From the NCBI GenBank assembly GCA_013112575.1, contig JABFGG010000019.1, forward strand, positions 23,226-87,225: a stretch of 64,000 bases of DNA, read 5' to 3'. Below, piece after piece: positions 9,111-17,547 of this stretch. Every line of letters starts with the position of its first letter. The stretch's first letter is position 1. Position numbers and translations under genes: made by a program. The DNA comes from Chloroflexota bacterium (GTDB taxonomy: Bacteria > Chloroflexota > Anaerolineae > Anaerolineales > UBA11579). Under the pieces are notes generated by a model. It did no database searches and was not told where the DNA came from. It saw nothing but the letters and a program-made list of their open reading frames with translations.

Positions 9111-9653
9111 ATGCGCCTTTCTATTGGCGACTTCGCGCCTGCTTTTGAAGTAGAAGATATCTTTGGCAAACCGATCCGTTTACAGGATTACCGTGGCAAA
9201 AAGCTCCTGCTTTCCTTTTACCGTTATGCCTCTTGCCCATTGTGCAATTTGCGCGTACAGGAATTGATTCAGCGTTATAGCCTATATGAAGAAAAGGGTT
9301 TATATGTACTTGCTTTTTTCCAGTCACCGGTTGAGAGCATTCGGCGTTATGTGGGCAAACAAGATGCTCCTTTCCCGATCATTGCAGATCCCCAGCGTGA
9401 TATATACAAGCGATACGGTGTCGAGTCATCGGTATTGGGTACCGTTGTCGCTGGCTTTGAATGGAATCCGCGCATGCGAGCCGCTCACAAAGCTGGCTAC
9501 AATTATGGCAAAATGGAGGGTAATATCTTGTTGGTCCCCGCAGATTTTTTGATCGGGGAAGGCCTAACCATCGAGACTGCCTTTTATGGCAAAGACATTG
9601 GAGATCACATGCCTTTTGAAACCATTGAAGCTTATTTGGAGAGTGGTGAGTGA
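9111..9653 (+). CDS. AhpC/TSA-type redoxin
   Basis: A 180-residue thioredoxin-fold protein of the peroxiredoxin-like class. The active-site region reads FYRYASCPLCNLRV (about residues 42-55), giving a CxxC pair (Cys48 and Cys51), a pattern seen in the peroxiredoxin-like branch and not in typical 2-Cys peroxiredoxins, which have PxxxTxxC. It probably reduces a peroxide or thiol substrate in the cytoplasm. It heads a run of genes with overlapping stops and starts; its TGA (9651-9653) overlaps the GTG start of the phosphatase. Confidence 0.82.
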   Translation: MRLSIGDFAPAFEVEDIFGKPIRLQDYRGKKLLLSFYRYASCPLCNLRVQELIQRYSLYEEKGLYVLAFFQSPVESIRRYVGKQDAPFPIIADPQRDIYKRYGVESSVLGTVVAGFEWNPRMRAAHKAGYNYGKMEGNILLVPADFLIGEGLTIETAFYGKDIGDHMPFETIEAYLESGE

Positions 9654-10141
9654 CTGACAAAACCCGTATCTTGTTTGTATGTTTGGGTAACATCGTGCGC
9701 AGCCCTTTGGGAGAAGGTTTGTTCCGGCACCATGCCGAAGTGGCGGGCCTTGCCGAAAAATATGAGGTGGACTCGGCTGGGACAGGTTCTTACCATGTGG
9801 GTGAATCGCCCGATAGCCGTATGCGCCAGGTTGCAGCCGAAAAAGGTTTTACCTATGATGGTCGCGCCCGGCAGGTGCAGCCCGGGGATTTTGAGGATTT
9901 CGATCTTATTATTGCTATGGACACCACCAACCAAAATAACCTTGTGGACATGGCCCAATCCAAAGAACAAGCAGCCAAGGTACATTTGATGCGCGCCTAT
10001 GACCCGGAAGGCGATCCTAATGACTCTGTGCCAGATCCGTATTACGGTGGCATTCAAGGCTTTCACAACACCTACGATATTGTGGAACGCTCCGTGAAGA
10101 GCTTGCTGGAAGCTTTAGAAGCGGGTGAAGTCGATCTGTGA
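9650..10141 (+). CDS. Low-molecular-weight protein tyrosine phosphatase family
   Basis: A 163-residue phosphatase. The P-loop CLGNIVRSP begins at residue 11, giving Cys11 as nucleophile and Arg17 in CX5R, and Ser18 completes the signature. The general-acid loop SVPDPYYGG puts Asp129 in place. The GTG start at 9650 overlaps the redoxin stop, and its own stop overlaps the GTG of the fructosamine kinase family gene by 4 bp. LMW phosphatases next to fructosamine-3-kinase homologues are known to remove phosphate from phosphorylated Amadori adducts, so a deglycation role is more likely here than tyrosine phosphatase signalling. That role is inferred from context. The second P-loop residue is Val where Cys is usual. 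Confidence 0.92.
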   Translation: MTDKTRILFVCLGNIVRSPLGEGLFRHHAEVAGLAEKYEVDSAGTGSYHVGESPDSRMRQVAAEKGFTYDGRARQVQPGDFEDFDLIIAMDTTNQNNLVDMAQSKEQAAKVHLMRAYDPEGDPNDSVPDPYYGGIQGFHNTYDIVERSVKSLLEALEAGEVDL

Positions 10142-10989
10142 TTCCGTCGGCAGTTTCTACCTGGCTGGCTGAGCAGGGATATAGGGATGTAGAAAACTCT
10201 CGTCCAGTCGGTGGGGGCTGCATCAACAACGGTGTGGCATTGCAAACCACTTCGGGGAAAAGTTTCTTTCTGAAAACCAATCCCCACGCGCCATCCGAAA
10301 TGTTTGAGCGAGAAGCTGAAGGCTTAACGGCTTTGAACCAGCCAGACGCCCCCAGAATACCGCAGGTGTATTTGGTTGGGAGCGATTTTCTTTTATTGGA
10401 AGATCTCAATCCTACAAAACCTGCTAAAGACTATTGGGCTTCCTTTGGTCAACAGTTGGCGAGACTGCATCTGAAAACCCACCCTCAATTCGGCTTTGAT
10501 AGCGATAACTACATTGGCAGCACCCCTCAAATCAATTTTTGGACAGAGGATGGCTATGAGTTCTTCGGCCAGCATCGTTTGCTGTACCAGGCTAAATTGG
10601 CGAAATCCAATCGATATTTTGATGGCAAAGAGCTAAGAAAAACAGAGGCTTTTATCAAGCGGTTGCCTGATCTTGTACCAGCCCAACTTGCTTCTCTCAT
10701 TCACGGTGACTTGTGGAAGGGCAATGCCATCTCTGATGAAAATGGACAACCGGCCCTGATCGACCCGGCCACGCATTATGGCTGGGCAGAGGCAGAAATG
10801 GCGATGACCGCTTTGTTTGGAGGCTTTCCCAGTGAGTTTTACGCTGCCTATGAAGACGGAAACCCGCTTGAACCGGGTTGGCGAGAACGCTTCCCGATCT
10901 ACAACCTGTACCATTTGCTCAACCACCTCAACCTGTTTGGAATGGGTTATCATTTGCAGGTTATTTCAATCCTGAACCAATATACATAA
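10138..10989 (+). CDS. Fructosamine/ribulosamine kinase family protein
   Basis: A 283-residue aminoglycoside-phosphotransferase-fold kinase of the fructosamine-3-kinase family. It has the N-terminal GGGCINNG glycine loop, the lysine strand FFLKTN, catalytic loop IHGDLWKGN and the metal-binding LIDPATHYGWAEAEMAM block. Members phosphorylate sugar adducts on protein lysines, which then fall off; bacterial members prefer ribulosamine or erythrulosamine. The GTG start is chosen by its 4-bp overlap with the phosphatase stop. Phosphatase and kinase would act in sequence on the same adduct. Confidence 0.92.
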   Translation: MIPSAVSTWLAEQGYRDVENSRPVGGGCINNGVALQTTSGKSFFLKTNPHAPSEMFEREAEGLTALNQPDAPRIPQVYLVGSDFLLLEDLNPTKPAKDYWASFGQQLARLHLKTHPQFGFDSDNYIGSTPQINFWTEDGYEFFGQHRLLYQAKLAKSNRYFDGKELRKTEAFIKRLPDLVPAQLASLIHGDLWKGNAISDENGQPALIDPATHYGWAEAEMAMTALFGGFPSEFYAAYEDGNPLEPGWRERFPIYNLYHLLNHLNLFGMGYHLQVISILNQYT

Positions 10990-10997
10990 ACACAACC

Positions 10998-12158
10998 ATG
11001 ACGATCCGCGTTGAAGCCATTCAAGTAAAAGACCTTATTTCATTTGCAGAAGATGTTCTCAGTAAAGCTGGTCCCGGTGACTTCATCCCCATTACCATGC
11101 AGCGGGCTGAAGCCCAGGCAAATAATCCTTATGCAGCACCCGAGGACGCAGCCTTATTAGTAGCCTACAGTGGTGAAGAACTTGTAGGCTATTTCGGTAT
11201 CCTGCCCATCATGCTGCAGCATGGCAACGAACACTCGAAGGTGCACTGGTTCACCACCTGGATGGTAAATCCCAAGCTGCGTGGGGCAGGGGTGGGTTCG
11301 GCTCTCATGCAGGCAGCCCTCGATCTGGACAAGGATTTCATGATCGTGGGCAGTAAACCGGCGCGGCGCGTGTGCCGCAAATTTGGTTTCTTTGATTTTG
11401 ATCCTTTAGAATACGCCGTCGTCGATTTTCGCATTGCCGGGCGCTACAATCTCTTTTCCATCCTGCTGCGTGCTGCTCGTAAACTGTTACGCCTTGTTGG
11501 CCTGAAATTGAATATTGATCGCCTGAATAAGTGGCTGCAGGGTTTCTTTGAAACTCTGTTTGGTTTCCTTGGTAAGCCTTTTGCGTATAGCCTGGTAAAG
11601 GGCGCTGCCAAAAGACTACCTCCTGAGATAGATATCAGACAGGCCGGCCAGATAAAACCTTTACCTGGTAAGCAATCCAATGCTGTGAAATTCCGTCGTA
11701 GCGAAGAAGTTGTTAACTGGATGCTGGCCTATCCCTGGGTCTTGCAACCGGGCGAATCCACCACAGAGGCCATGGATTTTTATTTCACGGATACGCGCCC
11801 TGACTTCCAGTATCTGGCTTACGAACTGTATGCCGGTGAAGATTATCAGGGTTACCTAACTTTTCAGCTTTCAAAGATCACAGGGCAGCGTGTATTGAAG
11901 GTGCTGGATCATTCCTTGCTTGATGAAGAGTTGCTCTTGTCGATTGCTTTGGATGAAGCGCGCAAGCAGAGAGTTGCCTTACTGGAAATTGCCAAACAGC
12001 CTGCAAAGTCTTTGCGCCAAAGTGTTATCGGAAGATCGCTCGTCCAGATCAAGCAGCGCATTTACCAAGGCCAGGCGCGTTCAGAAAGTAGTCCCCTTGG
12101 TAAACATTGGCGTGAAATTGAGCTAGATTATGTGGATGGGGACACGCCCTTTACCTGA
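10998..12158 (+). CDS. GNAT-family acyltransferase with a long C-terminal extension
   Basis: The protein has 386 residues. The first half is a GNAT acetyltransferase: an N-terminal strand, then VHWFTTWMVNPKLRGAGVGS, where RGAGVGS is the acetyl-CoA pyrophosphate-binding loop (Q/RxxGxG/A). The second half has a basic amphipathic part (about residues 150-220) and a second domain that may be another GNAT fold. The frame is open further upstream to 10,878 inside the kinase gene, but ATG 10,998, just after the kinase stop, fits better. Its TGA overlaps the next ATG by one base. The substrate is unknown; with the deacetylase next door, a cell-surface sugar or peptidoglycan unit is possible. Confidence 0.75.
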   Translation: MTIRVEAIQVKDLISFAEDVLSKAGPGDFIPITMQRAEAQANNPYAAPEDAALLVAYSGEELVGYFGILPIMLQHGNEHSKVHWFTTWMVNPKLRGAGVGSALMQAALDLDKDFMIVGSKPARRVCRKFGFFDFDPLEYAVVDFRIAGRYNLFSILLRAARKLLRLVGLKLNIDRLNKWLQGFFETLFGFLGKPFAYSLVKGAAKRLPPEIDIRQAGQIKPLPGKQSNAVKFRRSEEVVNWMLAYPWVLQPGESTTEAMDFYFTDTRPDFQYLAYELYAGEDYQGYLTFQLSKITGQRVLKVLDHSLLDEELLLSIALDEARKQRVALLEIAKQPAKSLRQSVIGRSLVQIKQRIYQGQARSESSPLGKHWREIELDYVDGDTPFT

Positions 12159-13207
12159 TGAAAGCTTTTCTTCGTTCTTTCGTGCAGCTATTGCTCAGGC
12201 TTACCCCGCTATGGGTGTACAGGCGCGTCATGCCACGGGAAGCAGTTGGTATCTTTTACCATTCGATTTCGGAACGGCCCTTACTCCATGTTGAGCATTT
12301 ATATCCTTCTGTGCCGCTACAGCGCTTTGAGAATGCCTTGGTGTACCTCAAGAAGCATTACACCCCTGTTTCATACCAGCAATTGCATCAATATGTAACT
12401 GGAGGCGAGGCGCTTCCGAAAAGGGCTATCCATCTTTCCTTTGATGATGGCTATGCTGAGTGTTTCACCCTTGTGCGCCCATTACTGCTCAAGCACAGTA
12501 TCCCCTGTACATTCTTTGTCACCACGGACCTGATCGATAACCGGCACATGTTCTACCGCAACAAAGTTTCGCTGTGCATTGAACATGTCAATAATCTGAC
12601 TTTGCTGGAAGAAACAGTATCCTTTACTTTTAAGGAATTGAATCAACAACTAGATCTGTCTATTCGAACTCCACAAGATTTTGTGGCCTGGATTAAACCG
12701 CTCGTGCAGGCTGATGAGGATTTGATCGATCAGGTCTGTTCAATCTTAGGCGTGGATATTGCGAGTTATCTGGAAGAACATTCACCTTATCTCACCAGGC
12801 AGCAAATTCACCAAATGCATGCGGATGGATTTACCATCGGTTCGCACACTCGCTCTCACCCCAAGCTGGTGCAACTCAGCCCCATTGAGATGGAAGCAGA
12901 AATTGTGGCATCCTCCCAGATCGTGGCTGATATCACCGGTGCTGAAATTGTGCCTTTCTCTTTTCCAAACTCCGGCACTGGCGTAGACCGGCGTTTGCTG
13001 GCGGATATCCGTTCGCGTCACCCCTTGCTAGGGTTGTTCTTTGATACTAAAGGTATCCGTCTGGATGAAGATTTTATCCTCAACCGGATTTGGGCTGAAC
13101 GCCCGGCATTTGCTAAGGTGGGCAAGCAGTCCAATCTGCCTGCCTTGCTGCACAATGCTTATGCAGAACAAGCCTGGGAGAACATCTCAGGTTTCCGTTC
13201 AAGGTAG
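12158..13207 (+). CDS. Polysaccharide deacetylase family protein
   Basis: A 349-residue carbohydrate esterase 4/NodB-type enzyme. The first metal and catalytic motif is HLSFDDGYAE (about residues 93-102) and a second motif is GSHTRSHPKLVQLS (about residues 228-241), which together give the usual Asp and His-x-x-x-His zinc ligands. An N-terminal hydrophobic stretch with basic ends (about 1-22) may be a membrane anchor. Such enzymes remove N- or O-acetyl groups from peptidoglycan, chitin-like or capsular sugars. The gene overlaps the GNAT gene by one base (TGATG), so the pair is coupled. Confidence 0.88.
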   Translation: MKAFLRSFVQLLLRLTPLWVYRRVMPREAVGIFYHSISERPLLHVEHLYPSVPLQRFENALVYLKKHYTPVSYQQLHQYVTGGEALPKRAIHLSFDDGYAECFTLVRPLLLKHSIPCTFFVTTDLIDNRHMFYRNKVSLCIEHVNNLTLLEETVSFTFKELNQQLDLSIRTPQDFVAWIKPLVQADEDLIDQVCSILGVDIASYLEEHSPYLTRQQIHQMHADGFTIGSHTRSHPKLVQLSPIEMEAEIVASSQIVADITGAEIVPFSFPNSGTGVDRRLLADIRSRHPLLGLFFDTKGIRLDEDFILNRIWAERPAFAKVGKQSNLPALLHNAYAEQAWENISGFRSR

Positions 13208-13252
13208 CATTTCCCAATCCTAGACAATTAATGTGTTTTTAAGTAGAGGGGA

Positions 13253-13258
13253 TATAAT
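13253..13258 (+). promoter_or_regulatory. -10 box very close to the start codon
   Basis: A perfect TATAAT lies at 13253-13258, only 8 bases before the ATG at 13267. Transcription would start about one or two bases before the ATG, so the mRNA may be leaderless. No ribosome-binding site is visible between them. The -35 region is poor. Confidence 0.55.
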
Positions 13259-13266
13259 ACGGCGCT

Positions 13267-14217
13267 ATGAAAAAACAGATACTGCTTATTGGTGCGAGTT
13301 TGATCCTGTCTGCCTGCTCAGCTTTACCCGGCGCTGCTGGTATTTCGGGCTGCGAGGCCGCAGGCCTGGTTGAAGATGTCACCATTGATGTGCCCCTGGA
13401 CGTGGGCGTTCCCCTGATGCCAGGCACCCACTTCACCAAAGCCTGGAAATTAGAGAACACCGGCACCTGTGCCTGGACAGAAGAATTTGATCTGGTGTTT
13501 TCGGATGGCGACCGTCTCGGCTCACCAGACGAAGTATCTCTACCCAAAGAAGTTTCACCTGGGCAGACGGTCACTTTAGCAGTACCACTGACAGCACCGG
13601 ATGAGTCAGGTAACTACAGCGGTGAGTGGCTGCTGCGTAATACACAGGGAGAATCTTTTGGTATTGGCGAAAGTCCGCTGACTACAGACATAGTCGTGGC
13701 CGAATTACCGCTTAATGTTGCCTACGATTTCTTGCAGGCGCATTGCCTGGCGCAATGGAATACCGGCCTGGCCATCTTTTTGCCTTGTGAAGGTGAAACA
13801 GGAGAGCGCATCGGTTGGGTACAAACCTTAGAAGATCCCGCGCTTGAAGACACCCGCAATGGCAACCCGCCTGTATTATCTGTATCCCCCGATAACCAGG
13901 ATGACGGTTTCATTCAAGGCGTCTTCCCGCCTGTTACGGTAAAGGAAGGGCAAAGCTTCAAAGCGCGCGTGGGTTGTTTGCATGACTTAGTGGGCTGTGA
14001 ACTTGTCTTTCAGTTGAACTATGAGATTGTAGGTGAACCGGAACGCCTCACCCTGGCCGAGTGGCCGGAGAGTTACGATGGCGATTTTACAGAGATCGAT
14101 CTGGATGTGTCTGGGTTAGCTGGGGAAACGGTACGTTTTATCTTAGAAGTACACGCTAATGGTGGCAGAACGGCTGACGCACAGGGCTATTGGTTAAACC
14201 CCCGTATTGAAAACTAG
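13267..14217 (+). CDS. Secreted lipoprotein with NBR1-type Ig-like domain
   Basis: A 316-residue lipoprotein. The signal peptide ends in the lipobox LSAC at about residues 14-17. Residues about 45-140 form an NBR1/FW-type Ig domain: FTKAWKLENTGTCAW is the diagnostic part, then FSDGDRLG and a PDESGNYSGEWLL strand. Such domains are frequent in exported proteins of Anaerolineae. The rest (about 155-316) is a beta-rich region with paired Cys residues and no recognised family. The function is unknown; binding of sugars or proteins at the cell surface is possible. Its TAG and the TAG of the convergent gene share the four bases CTAG (14214-14217). Confidence 0.82.
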   Translation: MKKQILLIGASLILSACSALPGAAGISGCEAAGLVEDVTIDVPLDVGVPLMPGTHFTKAWKLENTGTCAWTEEFDLVFSDGDRLGSPDEVSLPKEVSPGQTVTLAVPLTAPDESGNYSGEWLLRNTQGESFGIGESPLTTDIVVAELPLNVAYDFLQAHCLAQWNTGLAIFLPCEGETGERIGWVQTLEDPALEDTRNGNPPVLSVSPDNQDDGFIQGVFPPVTVKEGQSFKARVGCLHDLVGCELVFQLNYEIVGEPERLTLAEWPESYDGDFTEIDLDVSGLAGETVRFILEVHANGGRTADAQGYWLNPRIEN

Positions 14218-15068
14218 CCATCATCCCTAAAGCGGCGCTCCAACCTCCCCAGGATCTCTTCAGCTGCAGCCTCGATGGGTGTTTCCGTCATGTCGATTTT
14301 TGTATACCCTGATTTCTTATAAAGCCGTTCAGCCTCATCAACTTCTTCGTATACTTTGAGGACGTCTGTATAGTCGCTGGGACCAGTGCCTGTGCCCAAT
14401 GAGCGCTGGCGGGCTTCTCGTCGCATACGTAGATTATCCGGCTCAACAGTAAGCCCAAAAACGCGCCTGGAGTTCACTGCCGCTAGTTCTTTAGGTGGGG
14501 GCACACCGGGGAGCAAGGGCACGTTGGCGACCTTTTTGCCCATATCGCCGAGGTACATAGACAAAGGCGTTTTGCCGCATCGTGAAGGGGCCACGATCAC
14601 GATATCCGCCTCAGGCCAGCCAACGGGATGCTTGCCATCATCATGGGCCAGTGTGTATTCGACCGCTTTGACGCGTTCAAAGAATTCCTCGTTGAGTTTA
14701 TGGTAGCGCCCCGGTTCGTGCATCGGTTCAACGCCCAGTTTCTGGCTCAGGTGATCCATTAAAGGCCCGATCAGGTCGAACTCGACAAGGTTATTGACCT
14801 CACATAGTTCGATCAGCTTGCTGCGCATTTGCGGGTCAATCATCGTGTGCACGATGGTGGCATCTTCAGCCACGGCCCGTTCCACAGCTTCTTCCAGTTG
14901 GGCAATTTCCTTGATCTTATTGACCACCTTGACGTCCATGTCATTTTCGGCAAACTGTACACATACGGTTTCGATGACCTGACGCCCGATGGCGCCTTGC
15001 CCACCGGTGAGAACATAAACAGGAGGTGCATTGGGGATAAGCTCAGGGGGATATTGTGGGTAGGTCAA
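14214..15068 (-). CDS. PSRP-type kinase/pyrophosphorylase
   Basis: A 284-residue member of the DUF299 family, which regulates pyruvate phosphate dikinase or PEP synthase by ADP-dependent phosphorylation and phosphate-dependent dephosphorylation of a threonine. The opening strand VYVLTGGQGAIGRQV, the loop IDPQMRSKL, the GPLMDHLSQKLG block, the P-loop APSRCGKTPLSMYLG and the R-rich GLTVEPDNLRMRREARQ region are all family hallmarks. It overlaps the alkyltransferase-like gene by 4 bp (ATGA). No PPDK gene is in the window. Confidence 0.93.
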   Translation of the reverse strand: MTYPQYPPELIPNAPPVYVLTGGQGAIGRQVIETVCVQFAENDMDVKVVNKIKEIAQLEEAVERAVAEDATIVHTMIDPQMRSKLIELCEVNNLVEFDLIGPLMDHLSQKLGVEPMHEPGRYHKLNEEFFERVKAVEYTLAHDDGKHPVGWPEADIVIVAPSRCGKTPLSMYLGDMGKKVANVPLLPGVPPPKELAAVNSRRVFGLTVEPDNLRMRREARQRSLGTGTGPSDYTDVLKVYEEVDEAERLYKKSGYTKIDMTETPIEAAAEEILGRLERRFRDDG

Positions 15069-15436
15069 GAGAATTTGCCTTTAATAATGTCATTGATTTC
15101 GGGAAGTTCCAGGCCTTCCCATAAGTATTTTTCCAGGTCTACGTTGAAATCATCGTCCACTGCCACGCCCTCGGCACGCAAAAGCTCCGCTTGCTTGTGC
15201 TTGCTATTGGCTGAGCCTTTGATGCTGATGTAGCCCGCGTGGTTGATAACACGTTGCCATGGTACGTCGTCATACTCTTCAGACTTGTACCGTAAGCCGT
15301 TCATGGCATATCCCACGGCTCGGGCTGCCCTGGGCGACCCTAGCATGGCGGCTACCCGCCCATAGCTGGTGACTTTGCCTTTAGGGATGCGCCGTACCAC
15401 AGCGTATACTTGTTCAAAGAAGGGCGTAGTGGGCAT
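15065..15436 (-). CDS. Alkyltransferase-like protein (ATL; MGMT family without active-site Cys)
   Basis: A 123-residue protein of the methylguanine-DNA methyltransferase C-terminal family. It has the helix-turn-helix part KGKVTSYGRVAAMLGSPRAA with the Arg finger, but the active site reads PWQRVI in place of PCHRV, so Trp60 replaces the methyl-accepting Cys. This is the known ATL pattern: these proteins bind O6-alkylguanine without repairing it and recruit nucleotide excision repair. It is translationally coupled to the PSRP gene by a 4-bp overlap, which has no obvious functional logic. Confidence 0.92.
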   Translation of the reverse strand: MPTTPFFEQVYAVVRRIPKGKVTSYGRVAAMLGSPRAARAVGYAMNGLRYKSEEYDDVPWQRVINHAGYISIKGSANSKHKQAELLRAEGVAVDDDFNVDLEKYLWEGLELPEINDIIKGKFS

Positions 15437-15472
15437 GCTTCCAGGGGGTGAATCTATTTCACCACCATTTAT

Positions 15473-16882
15473 TCAGCGCAAAGAGAAATACTTGTCGAAA
15501 TCTGGCGCCCAGCCCTTGGGGGTGTATTCGCCTGTGGGGACATCCTGCTTGTATTCACCGTCGTATTCACCGTTGGCGATCTTTTCCAGGGCATCTACCA
15601 AGATATCTACCTCTTCGGTTGTATTGTACAAACCAAAAGATGCCCGGATCAGGCCAGGCATCGCTGCTTTATTGTGTTCAAGCATATCGTCTCGCACCTG
15701 GTTGGCTTCTTCTTCGGACAGCCCCAATAAGTGCAGTATGAGGGGGTGCGCACAAAAACAGCCGTTGCGTACACCGATGCCAAATTCATGTCCCAGAATG
15801 GCGGCCACGAGGAAGTGATCCATGCCCTCGATCTGGAAGGGGATGACGCCTAAACGGCTGGCTGCACGTTCAGGCTTAGCGTCTGCGTATACCTTGATAT
15901 TGGGATTCTCGGCCATGCGTGTAAGCGCATGCTCAGTCAGCTCGGCTTCATGGGCTGCGACTGCATCCATGCCGATATTCTTTAATTCTCGTATGGCTGC
16001 AGCCAGGGCTACAGCACCGCCGACGTTGGGACTGCCGGCTTCATCACGGTCGGGCGGTTCAGCCCAGTGCACTTCATCCAGCGTCACGATTTCGACCACC
16101 CCGCCACCAACCATATCCGGTTTGCCGCGTTCAAATGTATCCAAACGCCCGACCAGAGCCCCGGTACCGTATGGTGCGTACATCTTGTGTGCAGAAATGA
16201 TGGCGTAGTCGATGTGTCGCGGGTCATCCAATGTTCCCATATTTACTGAACGGTGAGGGGCCAGTTGTGCGCAGTCTACGGCGATGTGAGCGCCAATGGC
16301 ATGGGCTTTCTCTGCCAGGTCATGGATCGGGTTTATGAAACCGCTTACATTGCTCCCGCCGTTGATAGCTACCAAAGCTATCCGTTCACCATATTTCTCT
16401 AACTGGGCGTCAAAGTCCTCGAGGTCCAGCAAGCCGTTGGGATGCAGGCGCACGTGTACAGTTTCTGCAACTTCTCGCCATGGTAGGTCATTGGAGTGGT
16501 GCTCCATAGCGCTGGTGATGACTACATCTCGTTCCGGGGTAAAGGGGAAGCGCCGCGCTAATTTGTTCAGCGCTTCAGTGCTGTTCTTGCCGAAGATACA
16601 TACGTGTGTTTCGACATCTGCCCCTAAAAACTCCGTCACGATCTGGCGGGCTTCTTCATAAGCATGCGTAGCCAACTGGCTTTTGAAGCCGGTGCCGCGG
16701 TGTACGCTGCTGTAATACTCCATGAATTCATCGACTGTATCCAGCACCGCCTGCATGGGGGGTGTTGAGGCAGCATTGTCAAAGTTGATGTATCGCCGCG
16801 TCGTTCCGTCCAACAGTGGTACATCGACTTCTGTACCAACAAAAAGTTCAGTGTATTCTTTGATTGAGTGGGGGGTGGCCAT
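15473..16882 (-). CDS. Class V aminotransferase, cysteine desulfurase-like
   Basis: A 469-residue PLP enzyme. NFDNAAST marks the N-terminus, AMEHHSN (about 130-136) resembles the SufS/IscS phosphate-site motif, VDCAQLAPH holds the Asp that contacts the cofactor, and ISAHKMYAPYGTG has the PLP lysine. The stretch RNGCFCAHP carries cysteines at the place of the SufS catalytic loop. Family members remove sulfur from cysteine; this long form (usual SufS about 410) could act on another substrate. It does not lie near sufBCD or iscU genes. The start is supported by GAGGAGCC upstream of the ATG. Confidence 0.8.
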   Translation of the reverse strand: MATPHSIKEYTELFVGTEVDVPLLDGTTRRYINFDNAASTPPMQAVLDTVDEFMEYYSSVHRGTGFKSQLATHAYEEARQIVTEFLGADVETHVCIFGKNSTEALNKLARRFPFTPERDVVITSAMEHHSNDLPWREVAETVHVRLHPNGLLDLEDFDAQLEKYGERIALVAINGGSNVSGFINPIHDLAEKAHAIGAHIAVDCAQLAPHRSVNMGTLDDPRHIDYAIISAHKMYAPYGTGALVGRLDTFERGKPDMVGGGVVEIVTLDEVHWAEPPDRDEAGSPNVGGAVALAAAIRELKNIGMDAVAAHEAELTEHALTRMAENPNIKVYADAKPERAASRLGVIPFQIEGMDHFLVAAILGHEFGIGVRNGCFCAHPLILHLLGLSEEEANQVRDDMLEHNKAAMPGLIRASFGLYNTTEEVDILVDALEKIANGEYDGEYKQDVPTGEYTPKGWAPDFDKYFSLR

Positions 16883-17062
16883 CTTGGCTCCTCGAGATAA
16901 TTCTGTTTACGTTCGCCGGATACAAGTGTAGCAGGTCTGAGGATAGCTATCAAGATAGATTGCAAAATCCATCTCTATAGTCTGAAATATGAACACGGAA
17001 CTGGCTTATTGGGGCTGAGTATCATCACATTTTCTATGATTCTCAATCTCGGAGCGCGATGA

Positions 17063-17068
17063 TATACT
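17063..17068 (+). promoter_or_regulatory. -10 box upstream of a small membrane protein gene
   Basis: TATACT at 17063-17068 lies about 20 bp before the ATG at 17088, with the ribosome-binding site AGAGGAG in between. No convincing -35 is visible. Confidence 0.35.
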
Positions 17069-17087
17069 GCAATTTAGAGGAGTTCCA

Positions 17088-17540
17088 ATGACTATCCTTT
17101 CCATGGTTCTTATCCTGTTTTTCGGTATTTCCGCATTTGTCATTGCTCTCTTGGTGGTTATTTTTTGGATCTTGAGCCAGAGGGAGCTGGGTGGTCAATC
17201 TGCCACAAGTATGCCAACAAGCAGCGACCATTCAGTTTCCGCCAATTTCTTTGGTCAGCGTTCGGCAGGTACCTGGCAGATTAGGGGCAATGGGCAGCTA
17301 GCAGTCGCCTCAGATGGCCTCTACTTCCAACGCGCCTTGCCCAGTCGTATTTACTTCGTGGATTACAGGGATATTATGTCAGTAGAAACCCCCAGTTCCT
17401 TCCTGGGAAAAACGCGCTTCGTACCCCTTTTGCAGATCAACTTTACCAATGACACGAGGCAAGCAGATGCTATGGCCTGGCAAGTAGGTGATGTGGATGG
17501 GATAAAGGGGATGATTGAGAACCGGATAGCTACTATTTAG
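17088..17540 (+). CDS. Unknown protein with one N-terminal membrane helix
   Basis: A 150-residue protein not recognised as a named family. One membrane helix covers about residues 5-28. After a Ser/Thr-rich linker, the rest (about residues 55-150) looks like a small beta-rich domain, with strands like AVASDGLYFQRALPSRIYFV, suggestive of a PH-like fold. A strong ribosome-binding site (AGAGGAG) supports translation. It ends seven bases from the convergent gene on the other strand. Confidence 0.65.
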   Translation: MTILSMVLILFFGISAFVIALLVVIFWILSQRELGGQSATSMPTSSDHSVSANFFGQRSAGTWQIRGNGQLAVASDGLYFQRALPSRIYFVDYRDIMSVETPSSFLGKTRFVPLLQINFTNDTRQADAMAWQVGDVDGIKGMIENRIATI

Positions 17541-17547
17541 CAGCGAG

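Noticed and set aside
10878..10997. Longer N-terminus of the GNAT-family protein
   Set aside because: The extra 40 residues are encoded inside the kinase gene and look like a shadow frame; ATG 10,998 follows the kinase stop.
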